Source: Sabellastarte sp. h YS-2021 (Eukaryota > Annelida > Polychaeta > Sabellida > Sabellidae). From it: a DNA stretch of 64,000 nt. The stretch covers positions 27,609,160-27,673,159 of the forward strand of contig OZ024927.1 of the NCBI GenBank assembly GCA_964017235.1. Reading direction: 5' to 3'. Position numbers and translations under genes: made by a program. The notes beneath the pieces were generated by a model, which was not told where the DNA came from, did not search any database, and saw only the letters and a program-made list of their open reading frames with translations. This document shows positions 20,759 to 32,440 of the stretch, piece by piece; the stretch's first letter is position 1, and each line of letters opens with the position of its first letter.

Positions 20759-23283
20759 TGTGACGGATCCGAGCGGCATAAATATATCATACTCTGGCGC
20801 CCAACTGGACGGTCTGTCCAGTCCATAAATTCTCTAATTTTCCCACCTGTACAGGAATTTTCCAGACTCACTACTGAGTCTCAAACAAGGCTTACTCAAG
20901 CCTTCAGAATCACCAGCACCTCCAGGACGTCTCCAAGTACTGAAACAGATTCTTCATCAGACACCTCCAGGAGATCCAAATGTCAGAAACAGATTCTTCA
21001 TTGAACCACCGGACATCTCCAGGATCCCCAAGTGTCTTAAAACAGCTTCACTGCTGAATCTTGTGATACCTTCCAGGACAACCCCATGTCAGAAACAGAT
21101 TCCTGTAGAGAATCACCGGACATCTCCAGGATTTCCAAGTATCATTTAACAGGTTCACTGCTGAACCTCATTACACCTCATAGGACATCCAAATGTCAGA
21201 AACAGATTCCTGTGGAGAATCACCGGACATCTCTAGGATTCCCAAGTATCATTAAACAGGTTCACTACTCAACCTCATTACACCTCCAGGATATCCAGCT
21301 GTCAGAACTGCATGACCCCAGGTGTAATAAAATGTGATTGCAAATCTTTATCTGCAGCAATTCTTATTGTATGTTTAACTAATGAAAGTTACAGAACAGG
21401 AAGCAAGCAAGCAAGCAAAATCAAGGGATATATAGGGCTATTCCCATTTATTAACAGGCAATCAAATAATATATATATATATATATAAATCATTATCATT
21501 GAATTAAAATTATCAGGTAACTATTATAAGTCACCATCAACCAGAATGTTTTGATTAAGATAATTAGCACAACTACAAGATAAGATTATAAATACCATCT
21601 AGGACAAGTAGATAACTAATAATAACCATAACATGGCTACTGACACTATTGCCGACTACTAAGGACTATGTCTGGCTTTAAGAACTGGCATTCTACTGCT
21701 CGGTGATAAGGGATGTTAGTTAGAACTGCCAGCTACTATTGGTGGCTACTGGTGGCTATTAATGGCTACTGGCATCCCACATGGATTAATAGGGTTTAAG
21801 GGGCTATTGGCGGCTATATTGGCGGCTACTGGCGGCTATAGATGGCTACTGGTGACTATATATGGCTGGTCATGTTATAGTTGAATATATGTGGCTATTG
21901 GCGGCTATATTGGCGGCTACTGGCGGCTATAGGTGGCTACTGGCATCCCACATGGATGGATGAGGTTTAAGGGTTATTTGGCGGCTATATTGGCGGCTAC
22001 TGGCGGCTATAGATGGCTACTGGTGACTATATATAGCTGGTCATGTTATAGTTGAATATATGTGGCTACTGGCGGCTATATTGGCGGCTACTGGCGGTTA
22101 TAGGTGGCTACTGGCATCCCACGTGGATGGATGGGGTTTAAGGGTTATTTGGCGGCTATATTGGCGGCTACTGGCGGCTATAGATGGCTACTGGTGACTA
22201 TATATAGCTGGTCATGTTATAGTTGAATATATGTGGCTACTGGCGGCTATATTGGCGGCTACTGGCGGCTATAGGCGGCTACTGGCATCCCACATGGATG
22301 GATGGGGTTTAAGGGTTATTTGGCGGCTATATTGGCGGCTACTGGCGGCTATAGATGGCTACTGGTGACTATATATAGCTGGTCATGTTATACTTGAATA
22401 TATGTGGCTACTGGCGGCTATATTGGCGGCTACTGGCGGCTATAGGTGGCTACTGGCATCCCACATGGATGGATGAGGTTTAAGGGTTATTTGGCGGCTA
22501 TATTGGCGGCTACTGGCGGCTATAGATGGCTACTGGTGACTATATATAGCTGGTCATGTTATAGTTGAATATATGTGGCTACTGGTAGCTATATTGGCGG
22601 CTACTGGCGGCTATAGGTGGACACCCTCTGGCTGAAACCAGTATTCACTGCTGAATACATGGCTTCTCCCCTGCTGCACACCTGATGGCTGCTAGTTGGC
22701 TGCTGGTGGCGGCTCCTGCTTCTCTTCTGTCTTCTCAGCTCCTTCTTCCTTGGTGTGGCTGGTGGAATTCACTACTGAATTCTGACGAATCCGGCAATCT
22801 GCGGCTCTTATATTTACTTTGCGAGAGGTCACATGACCAGTGGGACGATACTGAGAATGAACTGGAGGGGTGATAGCTTTTAAACTTAAAGCCAGCATTC
22901 ACGTAAATTATGTCTACTATTATGCAACATTGCCTAAATTAATAGTTTAACATCATATTCACACACATATAAAATAAATATTACAAACTCCATGCATAAA
23001 TTCGAATACTTTACTTCCTCCAGTTATTTTATAAAGCTTTAACCCCTGGCCGAAGTTTCTATGACGTCACAAATCTCCTCAAGCACAGATGATTCATTGA
23101 TTCATACAAATATAACCTAAATGCCACAGAAAACACCCAATATCATGAGGTTAAAATAAAATAAGATGAATTTAAGCTTTAATACACTGTTTTTCGCATT
23201 TCCTCGAGTTAAATAGAAGGTAAGATTTATAAAATCCCCTATTTTCGCCCATTCGTAGCCGTGACGGCCGTCGGACCGTAACA
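20759..23283 (-). repeat. 5' LTR of the gypsy element (2525 bp)
   Basis: Same length and ends as the 3' LTR at 11237-13761, including the 171-bp minisatellite and the short repeats. It should carry the promoter of the element; no single TATA box can be chosen with confidence. Confidence 0.95.
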
Positions 23284-24039
23284 ATAAAGTCGTCCCCCAG
23301 AATTTTTAGCCCCTCCCCCACATTTTGTGTAGTGGTGGGGGATCGCCCCCACTTTTTGAAATTCCTAGAATCAACACTGAATATTATACTCGTGCTTCGC
23401 ACTCGTATAATATTGTTATCTTCATTTGTGATATATTTTTTCTGTATATGTCATTCGGGAAGTTTTCCTATTATATGTAAAAAAAAACACCAATAAACAC
23501 AAGATATAATAAAAATCACTTTAACCTTTGATTTAAGGAAATAGCATATCTTCTAAAAGTGTCCTGAGTTAAAAATAGAATGAAAAATCACAGGAATACA
23601 TATTTCTTGTTGTTAAGTTGACAAGGGGGCATTTTATACAGGATAATTTTCTGTGACTGCTAGACTGTCAAGGCTCTTCTTCGTATGATAAGGATAAGCA
23701 AATATTCTATTATTCTTTGTTGTGTATTTACACTATTTGTTCAAAAAGTGTCCTGAGTTCGCAATACTAATGTATGATCAAAATTTTATAATTATCTGTG
23801 ATTAGGCACAGCTGGTGAATTTAAAAAAAAATAAAAAATGAAAGTTATTTCTTTGGCAAACACATCTTTATTACATACTAAACACAAATAAAATGGGATA
23901 CGCGCATGTCGCACCCACTTCAAAACGCTACCCCTAACTTGCACCCGCAAGTCTCACCCGTTTTATAACATATACATTTTCTTTGCTTGTATACTTGTAT
24001 GCTTGTTTTGTTTTACGTCACATCACCTTTTAACTACTG
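23284..24039. other. intergenic DNA with a long perfect hairpin
   Basis: No gene. 23380-23414 is a 35-base inverted repeat (AATATTATAC arms, inner GTGC/GCAC arms). 23290-23350 is rich in CCCCC and GGGGG tracts. The rest is AT-rich without recognised repeats. Confidence 0.6.
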
Positions 24040-25553
24040 TAATGTTTTTATTCTTATAACACAGTAAAATTTCAGACCTGTAGCTCATTGCATAGCTGAG
24101 TAATAGTTACTTTGAGGTCATCACTGTTGAGTAAATCAGTTAGAACTTGAAAACTATTACATTTAGAGTATTTTCTTTAAATATGTTATCCACCTACTTT
24201 TGGATCAGCTATAACATAGTAAATTTGCAGACCTGTAGCTTATATCATAGCTGAACAATAGCTATTTTGAGGTTATCACTGTTGAGTAAATTAGTTATAA
24301 CTTGAAAACTATTGTATTCAAAGAAATTTGTATAAATATGTTATTTAGCAATTTTTAGTCAGCTATAACAGTAAAATTTCAGACCTTTGGCTCATTGCGT
24401 AGCTGAGTAATAGCTACTTTCATGTTATCACTGTTGAGTAAATTGCATGTAACTTGGAAACTGTTGCATTTAGAGCATTTTGTTTAATCTTTTATTCATG
24501 TACTTTTCAATTAGCTATAACATAGTGAACTTGCAGACCTGTAGCTCATTGCAGAGCTAGGTAACAGCTCCTTTGAGAATATAGCTGTTGGGTAAATAAG
24601 TTGAAGCTTGAAAACTATTACATTTAGAGTATTTTGTTTAAATATCTTATTCTTCTAATTTTTGGTCAGCTATAACATAGAAAAATTGCAGGCCTGTAGC
24701 TCATTACATAACTGAACAATATCTACTTTGAGGTTTTCACTGTTGAGTAAATGAGTTGTTACTTGAAAAGTATTGCATTTAGAGAATTTTGTTTAAATAT
24801 GTTATTGATGTACTTTTGAATAAGCTATAACATAGTAAAAATGCAGACATGTAACTCATGGCATAGCTGAGCAATAGCTGTTTTCATGTTCCCACTATTG
24901 AGTAAATCAGTTGTAACTTCAAAACTATTGCATTTAGAGTATTTTTTTAAATATGTTGTTCACCTGGTTTTGGGTCAGCTATAACATAGTAAAATTGCAG
25001 ACCTATAACTCGTTGCATAACTCAGCTATAGCTACTTTCAGAGTATTGCTGTTGAGTAAATCAAGTGTAACTTGAAAAATATTGCATTTAGAGTATTTTG
25101 TTTACATATGTTATTCACCTACTTTTTGATCAGCTATAACAAAGTAAAGTTGCAGACCTGTAGCTCATTGCATAACTGAGCAAAATCTACTTTGACGTTG
25201 TCACTATTGAGTAAATCAATTGTATCTTGAAAACTGTTGCATTTAGAGAATTTTGTTTGGAAATGTTGTTCATGTATTTTTGAATCAGCTATAACATAGT
25301 AAAATTGTAGACCTATAGCTCATTGCATAACTGAGCAATAGCTACTTTCAGGTTCTCACTGTTGAGTAAATCAATTGTAACTTGAAAACTATTGCATTTA
25401 GAGAATTTTATTTAAATGTGTTATTAACCTACTTATGGGTCAGCTATAACATAGTGACATTGTAAACCTGTAGCTCATGGCACCGTTGAGCAATAGCTAC
25501 TTTCAGCTTCTTACTGTTGAGTAAATCAGTTGTAACTTGAAAACTATTGCATT
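24040..25553. repeat. 155-bp satellite array, about 10 diverged units
   Basis: Units of 152-155 bases contain CAGCTATAACATAGTAAAAT, CAGACCTGTAGCTCATTGCA and TTGAGTAAATCAGTTGTAAC. Marker words start at 24073, 24228, 24380, 24534, 24689, 24843 and 24998. The same family forms the large array at 45790-50150. The right side is broken by insertion of the LINE tail at 25553. Confidence 0.95.
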
Positions 25554-25786
25554 TATCTAATCTAATCCAATCTACTGCTTTGCAAGTGCAATATCTTCCC
25601 CACAAAGGGGAATTCAGTGCGCTAATTAAACAAAATCATTATCATAGGGAGAGTCGAGGGGCGTTCAAGGTCAGTAATCCAGGATTGTGGGTGTAACCAG
25701 GAGGGAAGAAAACTAAGTTGGGAAGCTAGAGCTGAAGAGGTGGGTTTTGAGGTGCTTCCTAAAAGATGCAACAGAGGGACTGTTTC

Positions 25787-26126
25787 TTACATGAAAGGGG
25801 GAAGAGTTCCAAAGGACTGGGGCATAGTGACTGAAGGAATTAGAAAAGTGTTTGATTTGTGAACTCTATGATCGAAAGTGGGGGTTTGAAGGAACTTGAG
25901 TTTGGGGGTACTTCGCCTTGTATTTCTGGAAGAGGTATAGGGGATTAATTCTCTTAGGTAAACTGTTTGCCCTTGGTTGAGAATTTTGCATGTAATAAGA
26001 CCAATTTTAAATTGTACCCTGTATCTGACTGGTAGCCAATGGAGTTTTTTTAGTTGAGGGGTAATGTGAGAGAATTTAGAGGAATGGGTAACAACCCTGC
26101 AGAGTGAGTTTTGGACTAGCTGCAAT
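25787..26126 (-). pseudogene. LINE reverse transcriptase, 3' end of the ORF
   Basis: Continuation of the LINE ORF after the inserted MULE, beginning LQLVQNSLCRVVTH and containing LHWLPVRYRVQFKI, a conserved C-terminal block of these LINEs. Ends in a stop at 25787, followed by about 235 bases of 3' UTR. Confidence 0.85.
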
Positions 26127-27257
26127 GAATGTAGGACGTTTCGGCCACGGACGTTTCGGACTAGGACGTTTCGGCCACGGACGTTTCAGCTCGGCCATTT
26201 TTGAGGGTGGACGTTTCCGCCAAATATATTTTTGGATCAGGTTTTCAATGATTAAACATGCAAATAATACAACTGTGATAACAACATTTATTGTACAACC
26301 TTTCCCACATTTTATAACAATAATATAATAACATTTTACACAATTAAGCTATATACATAAACTTCAGATCACACAATTCAGAGTCATTTTAAATGTTTGG
26401 CTGACCACCTCTCAGGTTATGGCTTACACCCCGAAGGAAGTCTGGTATGGACTTGCGGCCTAGAGATCTGTCCTCACAGAGATTGTGCAGTCTACCTTGA
26501 AGTTCGGTGTATACTTTCTTGATCCTCTTCTTTGGTCTCACACCACGCTCATCCTGTAGAAGTACAGCAGATACACGGGCACACTCTGCTTGCAAACACT
26601 CAATCAGTTTCCACACTGTAGGGTGGCTTTGGCCAACAAGGTTCCTGAATTTGTTGTTCCAGCCCTCTGATACGTTGTTGGTCCTTGGTTGGTTTGCAAG
26701 GGTCACCTCATGCATATTCCATTGGGCAAACGAGGAGCAACAGCAAAGGTGCCATCCATGCACCAGACCTCACAAGAAGCAAGCTGTTGTAAGTGGGCAT
26801 CAGTGGCAAATATGACCACACGCTCATCAGCATCTTGCCCATTGTCATACTTCAGGAATGTGGTTGGGTGTTCACCAGAAGTCTGGCTCCACTGGCCTTC
26901 AATGATCAGCTCATGCAGTGTGTTTTGGGTCTTTGGGTCGGTGATGTGCACGGAAAAAGGGAAACAGTCTGCCTGTTTCCTCAACTTGATCAAAGAAAAT
27001 TGTGCAGACACTGCTTTCCTTAAACCATAAAAGGTTTGCTTTCACAGCTCTCCTTTCAAGTCACTTAGTGATATAGATTTTCCCTTTTTGGACACAAGGA
27101 CATTAAAAGATGTTCTTATTATATAAATCTCCTAAAAATATAGATTTGGCCGAAACGTCCACCCTTAAAAATGGCCTGGCCGAAACGTCCGTGGCCGAAA
27201 CGTCCTAGTCCGAAACGTCCTAGGCCGAAACGTCCGTGGCCGAAACGTCCGTCCACC
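26127..27257 (-). mobile_element. Mutator-like element (MULE) with 9-bp target duplication
   Basis: The word AGCTGCAAT precedes (26118-26126) and follows (27258-27266) this 1131-base insertion in the LINE. Both ends are inverted copies built of repeated GGACGTTTCGGCC words (26131-26232 and 27119-27255). A 9-bp duplication is the Mutator hallmark, and the inside encodes MULE transposase pieces. The central part of the transposase is missing, so the copy is non-autonomous. Confidence 0.88.
26389..27110 (-). pseudogene. MULE transposase remnant (internally deleted)
   Basis: The upstream frame (to 26703) carries RVVIFATDAHLQQL and CMDGTFAVAP, the start of the MULE DDE domain with its first Asp. 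Near 26740 the frame changes and goes straight to WNMHEVTLAN-RTNN-SEGWNN, which belongs to the far C-terminal part of this transposase family. The segment with the remaining catalytic residues is therefore deleted. The second frame ends at 26389. Confidence 0.75.
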
Positions 27258-27711
27258 AGCTGCAATCTCCTTAACTGAAAATCAGTGAGCGATAAGAAGA
27301 GTGAATTGCAATAATCCCACCTGCTGATCACCAAAGCATTAGCTAAGAGCACTGATGTATTAAGGTCTAGAAGGGGACAAATTCTGTAGAGGTCTCTCAC
27401 ATGTACTCTAGTGGACTTTATGACCTGTGACATGTGGTTTGAGAAATTGAAATTAGAGTCAAACACCACTCCGAGGTTCCTGACACTTTGTGCTGGGGAG
27501 AACTGATTTCCCAGAATATTGATAGGAAAGTGAGGGAGGAGTTGTTTACGATTTTTTGGAGAGCCTATGAGAATAAACTCGGTTTTGTCTGGGTTAAGTT
27601 TTAATTTATTTGTAAACATGAAATTGTGAATGTCGTTTAGGCAGTTCTTTAGTTTTTGCATAGAGTGAAAGAAATTTGCTGATGAAATTGTTATTTATAA
27701 CTGGGTGTCAT
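27258..27711 (-). pseudogene. LINE reverse transcriptase, 5' fragment
   Basis: Reads, after a degraded catalytic motif (DDTQL followed by a stop), the region after the RT active site: KLKLNPDKTEFILIG, NLGVVFDSNFNFSNH and ISRWDYCNSL, all typical of L2/CR1/jockey-group LINEs. It runs to LRRLQLV, where the MULE is inserted; the same residues restart on the far side. Confidence 0.85.
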
Positions 27712-28180
27712 CTTCCAATGCCATATATTTTCATTGGTGATGAAGGGTTTCCGCTCTTACCCAGTCTTCTCAGACCTTATGGTGGAAGAGGCCACACGAA
27801 AGACCAAAAAGTTTTCAACTACAGGCATTCAAGAGGCCGTCGCGTAAGCGTTGTAGAAAATGCCTTTGGTATTTTAGCAGTCCGTTTGGAGATTTTTCCG
27901 CTCTAAAATAGCTGTTTTGCCAGAGACAACTATAAAAATTAATCAAGCTTGCTGTGTCTTGCACAATTTTCTACAATCAACATCCACCCCTGCAGTTATT
28001 CAGAGAATTCTACCAACTGACTTTGCAATCTGTGAAAGATTACAAGCCTTCAATAGGAGAGGGAATCGTAATTCAGATGATGCAGCAGAAATAAGGGACC
28101 AGTTTACAGCTTATTTCATGAATAAAGGTCAAGTTCCATGGCAATTGGATATTATATGCAGAACACAATTTACAGAATAA
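27712..28180 (+). pseudogene. PIF/Harbinger transposase C-terminal fragment
   Basis: Starts in PYIFIGDEGFPL (second catalytic Asp region of DDE_Tnp_4), continues through LLRPYGG, then RRVSVVENAFGILA, which carries the catalytic Glu. A frameshift in the TTTTT run near 27895 moves to the frame reading INQACCVLHNFLQS and on to a stop at 28180. The N-terminal half is missing at the junction with the LINE. It is related to HARBI1-type proteins. Confidence 0.85.
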
Positions 28181-28189
28181 GGATAAGGC

Positions 28190-28560
28190 TAGATAATGGA
28201 CACCTTTTGACCACTGTCTGATCATCCCCAGCATCTTTGTCATCTGAGCCCAGTTGACTTTGATTGACATCATCTAATTCCTCTTCATCAGTCATGTTTG
28301 ACTCAGTATTGAAAATAAAATGACTTATTTTATATTATCATGACATTATTATTGACACAGAACATATAGCCTCAGCTGATATTGTATGAACAAAAATAAT
28401 TTACTTACACAGCTTCCACATAATATGGATCCAGAAATTTCAAAAATGGAAATTTCAACTTCCTTTCTGATCATAGTACCTCTTCCTGGCTTTCAAATAA
28501 TTATCCTTCAGAGACCTCCACTTTGTATGTAGAAGTTTACCTGGAATGCCACGTAGTTAA
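28190..28560 (-). pseudogene. Harbinger-associated MADF protein, partial, with intron
   Basis: On the - strand 28560-28420 encodes a MADF-type segment (LLHTKWRSLKDNYLKARKR, then after one frame change FPFLKFLDPYY) and ends at a GTAAGT donor. After about 110 bases, an acceptor-like TTTTCAATACTGAG precedes an acidic stretch with DEEELDD. Harbinger elements carry a second, DNA-binding protein of Myb/MADF type, so this is the partner of the transposase, facing it convergently. Confidence 0.6.
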
Positions 28561-28649
28561 GGTAGTAGATATTAATAATTAAGTAATGACACAGAATGAA
28601 TATAATGACTTATTCTGTAAATAGTTTGGTTATAAGTTGCAAAATCACA

Positions 28650-29940
28650 ATTCACATATAAAACAGTCTTTGGAAAGGCTAGTATATATGTTACGACCCA
28701 GGTGTGAAATTGTCCATTTCGTGAAATGGACAAGGAAATTGTCCATTTCAAGAAATGGACAGCCTCACTGTTCATTTCGTGAAATGGACAAATCCAAGTT
28801 TAACTTTCATTCATGGCCAATCTTTTAGTTTAATTTATCACTTTATTCCCCTATAATAATGATTTTGTATATTATATACCTTACATTAAGTTAGTTAAAT
28901 AGTTAAAATATTTGAAATATATTTGAAATACAAGTGTCTATTATGTAAAGCATACTTTTTAATGGGGATAATTATTTAAAGTTACACTTTCACTTTTAAA
29001 AAGCATATTGGTACCTGATATATTATTTTTTAACGTTTGCTTAAAAGAAATATAATAGAGCTTTGTCTCTTTTGTGTACTTATCTTCTTTAAAAGGCCTT
29101 CCTGTAATGATTAGATCTGAGGAATTGTAGCCTACCCTTTGAAGATTAGATCTAAGGGTTATTAAAAGTAACTGTCAATTTAGAAAGGTTGAAGCCATCT
29201 CAAAGATTACAAAAAGAAGTGGGCTAATTACAATTAAATCTAACTTACTAGTGGTGACGCTTTCTTTTAGTGAGATCTGTGGATTGTAGACACACATTTG
29301 AGGATTAGATCTAAGGGTTAATTCAGTGACTGTCATAAATCTTATGATAATGTGGACAAGCAAATAACAACAGTGATATCAACATTTGCAATTACTAATG
29401 TAAATAAACTACCAATGTGACTTAGTGTTAAAAGCCCTTAATGTTATAAAATATATGTTGCAGCTTAGTCTCACCTAGATGCTATCTCAAATTTTTAAAG
29501 TTTTAATAAATGTAAATGCAAATATTAATAAATACTTAACTAATCTTGTAGCTTAATCATAGTAGGATCATGTTAAATTTTATAAGAAAATGTTAAAGGA
29601 ATTATAATAACCTGCACATCAACAGTAGACTTTAAGGTTAAAGTACAACCATTGATGCATTCTAATACAATGTTTCAATAACAAAGCAATAAGTTTTTTT
29701 CACTCTGAATGAGAGTAAAAATTTCGTACATTTAGTTGTCCATTTCATGAAATGGTCAGTAGATTTTTTGTCCATTTCACGAAATAGACAAACATTTTGT
29801 CCATTTCACGAAATGGACAGTTGGATTGTCCATTTCATGAAATGGACAATTTCCTTGTCCATTTCACGAAATGGACAATTTCACATTTGGGTCATAACAT
29901 ATACATTTACACCACCCCAAACTGTCTTTGGCTTGTGTAT
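28650..29940. mobile_element. inverted-repeat element built of GTCCATTTCRTGAAATGGAC palindromes
   Basis: Both ends hold several copies of the 20-base palindrome GTCCATTTCGTGAAATGGAC (28709-28800 and 29737-29880). Outside them the ends are inverted copies over about 60 bases, sharing GTTAYGACCCA and GTGAAATTGTCCATTTC. The interior (28800-29730) is AT-rich with repeated TTAGATCTRAGG words and no transposase. Termini are in TA-rich DNA and the target duplication is unclear. Confidence 0.7.
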
Positions 29941-29945
29941 GTGGA

Positions 29946-29971
29946 GGGGGGGGGGGGGGGGGGGGGGGGGG
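29946..29971. repeat. 26-base poly(G) run
   Basis: Unbroken G homopolymer directly outside the right end of the palindrome element. It is likely to form G-quadruplex structure and to vary in length; the length may also be a sequencing artefact. Confidence 0.9.
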
Positions 29972-30239
29972 CTGGGGGTGACAAGGCCAGACAAGAGTGG
30001 AACTGTAACTTTTCCCTCTTTAAAGTACATTGTGTTCTGAGAATACTTCTGTCAGTGGAAATAAAATATTCAAGTTTGAAAAAAAAGAAGTCTTGACAAG
30101 GCTAGTACTGGCTGCACTTGCAGCAGACCGCAGGTTTGTTTGTGCTCCTCATTCACTCTAAATGCATAGGCATTCCCCTCCTCTTTTTGATAGCTGATAG
30201 TCTGGGTATGCTTTCTTTATAGTTGGGGTAGCCTGGTTG

Positions 30240-30960
30240 AGGCTACATTTTTTTACAGCATTTTGCAAAATGTCCCACTTTTGAACACTTTCTGCATGTA
30301 CTATTGCAAGCCGGACAATTTCTGTCTAGCAAAATGGCCTGTTCCATCATATCAGAAACATTTCTTTTCATCACTATGACTGGATCGACTATTAGGGGTA
30401 CATTTGCTGGACTTACTTGTTCTTCCTCAACCTTTTCCTCTTCGATCTTGAGCTTCTCTATGCAGTGTATTAACCTCTGATTTATCCATTGATTTCACCT
30501 GCATATCCAATGCTCCCATGGCTCTGGCAATATCTCTCAAGTCCTTCAATGTTACAATCCCTGTCTTCTCCAGAAATTTTCTGCACAAATTGGAACTGTG
30601 ATAACAATCTATTAACTGATCACATATGGCCTCATCCACATCACCAAACTCACATTAAGCTGCTTTTTGTTGTAAGTGACAAACTGGTCTATAGTCTTTG
30701 ATGGACCCTGCTGCATCGGCCTGAACAAATGCCTTTCAAAACCGGCATTAGCTTTTGGAATGAAGTAATCATCCAATGTTTGAATGGTTTCAAGAAAAGC
30801 CTTTTCCACTGTTTTACCAAGGTGTAGTACACATCCTGAAAATCTCTCAAACCAATGTGTAGAAGTGCTACTTTCTGCTTGTCTGAGGCTGCTCCTTTCG
30901 AAGTCAGTGTTACATACCTAGGCACTGTGCCAATGCATTGTTTAATCTTAGGGAAGAGAG
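30240..30960 (-). pseudogene. gypsy gag fragment with zinc knuckle
   Basis: On the - strand three broken frames in order give SDKQKVALLHIG, LDDYFIPKANAGFERH, KTIDQFVTY, DEAICDQLID, RKFLEKTG and finally a CCHC knuckle in CRKCSKVGHFAKC. This is the Gag of a different gypsy family from the complete element. Frameshifts and missing LTRs mark it as a relic. Confidence 0.75.
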
Positions 30961-31189
30961 TTGTGTATGTATTACCATATATGGTAATCAAGTAGATTGA
31001 TCTATTTATAGACTGGGGGAAATTCCTCTAGGTTTCTATCACCTTAGTGATTCTATTTATAGATTTGGGGAAGCCCCTCAAACTGGTTTCAAGACCTTCC
31101 TCATGTACAAATCCAATGGTGGGTTTGCTACCCTCGCCCTCCCAGATTATTTTGCATATTGTGCAAAAAGGGTAAATAAATTGATCTTA

Positions 31190-32440
31190 TGTAAAAAATG
31201 GCAAAGTTCTAGGAAGTGATGGCTTCCCTGCAGAATTTTATAAATTCTTTTGGAACAACATACGAAAATTCTTAATTGACAGTTTAAATGAAGCATTTCC
31301 AAAATCAAAACTACCAATAACCCAACAACTTGGTATTTTGACCTGTCTTCCAAAGAGTGGAAAATTGCAAGAATTCATGAACAACTTGCGTCCAACCACA
31401 CTTTTGAATGCGGACTATAAAAAAAATTGTGAGGAATTTTGGAAATGAGAAGAGTTTTACCACATAATATAAGCAATTCTCAAAAGGGATTCCTAAAAGA
31501 AAGATACATAGGTGAAAATATTCATTTAGTGTATATCATTAGCCCATTAAAAAGATAGGAAAAGAAGGATTTATTTTACTAATTGATTTTGATAAGGCCT
31601 TTGACGCCATAGAGTAGGAGGTACTAAAATTTTAAAGGTTTATAATTTTGGTATCTGTTTCATACAGTGGTTCAAAATTCTCTACACCTGTACCTCTGAC
31701 TGATATGGACAAAAATCAAATTTGGGAACTAGATTAATATACTCTGGAGTACATAACTAAAAGAATGGACAATTCATTTTGGGAAGAGGTTCTCATGGCC
31801 TGGAAAAGGAATAAGCTCAATTTTGAAAAAGAAATAGATGTTCAAACCTACCCTATTTAGAATAATTTTACTTGGTACATCAAAACCCAATTTTGAAGAA
31901 AAAAAATTACAAAAACAGGGTATTAACTACATAAATAACTTACTTGATGAGTCTGGAAATATACGTGGATACTTAGACTTTGTGCAAAAGTTCAATATTA
32001 AAAATTAACTTTGTGGATTTTTATTCACTTATCCACGATCTCACAAGGCCATGGTAATCAGAAATTTCAGAATTCAGAAAGAAATTGGATCACCAAAACA
32101 TTTCACAGAAAGTACTCCTAGACCTATTAAAATTTGCAAAAGAACGTATTGGAACTATATGAAACTCTATAATACTAAAAATAGAATCACTGAACAGAAA
32201 TGGAGCTATACTCTGAATTAGAATATATCCTACAAAACCTTACAAAAATTTTTTTTTCGCCAACCTAACCAGTACAATTGACTCTAAATTGAGGAATTTT
32301 CAATTTAAAATACTCCAGAGAATTTTAACAATGTAGTGTATTGGTGTAATATGTCCTCTTATAAATCCTTGGTAAAGTATAGGAGTACATTATAGATTAT
32401 GTATCACTTGTTGCCTTTCCAGACAAGCCAAGAAATGAGC
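31190..32440 (+). pseudogene. L1/Tx1-like LINE reverse transcriptase relic
   Basis: Reading across several frames gives GSDGFPAEFYKFFW, LGILTCLPKSGK, NNLRPTTLLNADYKK, SQKGFLKERYIGENIH and FILLIDFDKAFDAIE, the ordered RT blocks of L1/Tx1-group LINEs. Weaker C-terminal similarity (LRNFQFKILQRIL) reaches about 32330. Many stops and frameshifts show age. Confidence 0.75.

Larger units (their letters stand above)
11237..23283 (-). mobile_element. complete Ty3/gypsy LTR retrotransposon with extra zinc-finger ORF
   Basis: A 12-kb element on the - strand: 5' LTR 20759-23283, primer-binding site, gag, pol (protease, reverse transcriptase, RNase H, integrase), a third ORF with two C2H2 fingers, polypurine tract, 3' LTR 11237-13761. 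The order protease-RT-RNase H-integrase places it in Ty3/gypsy. It is flanked by a 4-bp duplication ATAA (11233-11236 and 23284-23287). LTRs of equal length with no difference noticed point to a recent insertion. Defects seen are a TAG inside the gag zinc knuckle and an apparent frameshift near the end of pol. Confidence 0.95.
25553..27711 (-). mobile_element. LINE (L2/CR1/jockey-like), 5'-truncated, split by a MULE
   Basis: On the - strand, reverse-transcriptase coding (27711-27258), then a 1.1-kb foreign insertion, then the coding 3' end (26126-25787) and a 3' UTR ending in a short TTAGATTGGATTAGA-type tail at 25553. The tail is fused to the 155-bp satellite, so the LINE inserted there. The 5' part is lost at the junction with the Harbinger relic. 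Confidence 0.85.

Noticed and set aside
29747..30096. 97- and 99-codon frames at the right end of the palindrome element
   Set aside because: Made of translated GTCCATTTC palindromes and the poly(G) run.
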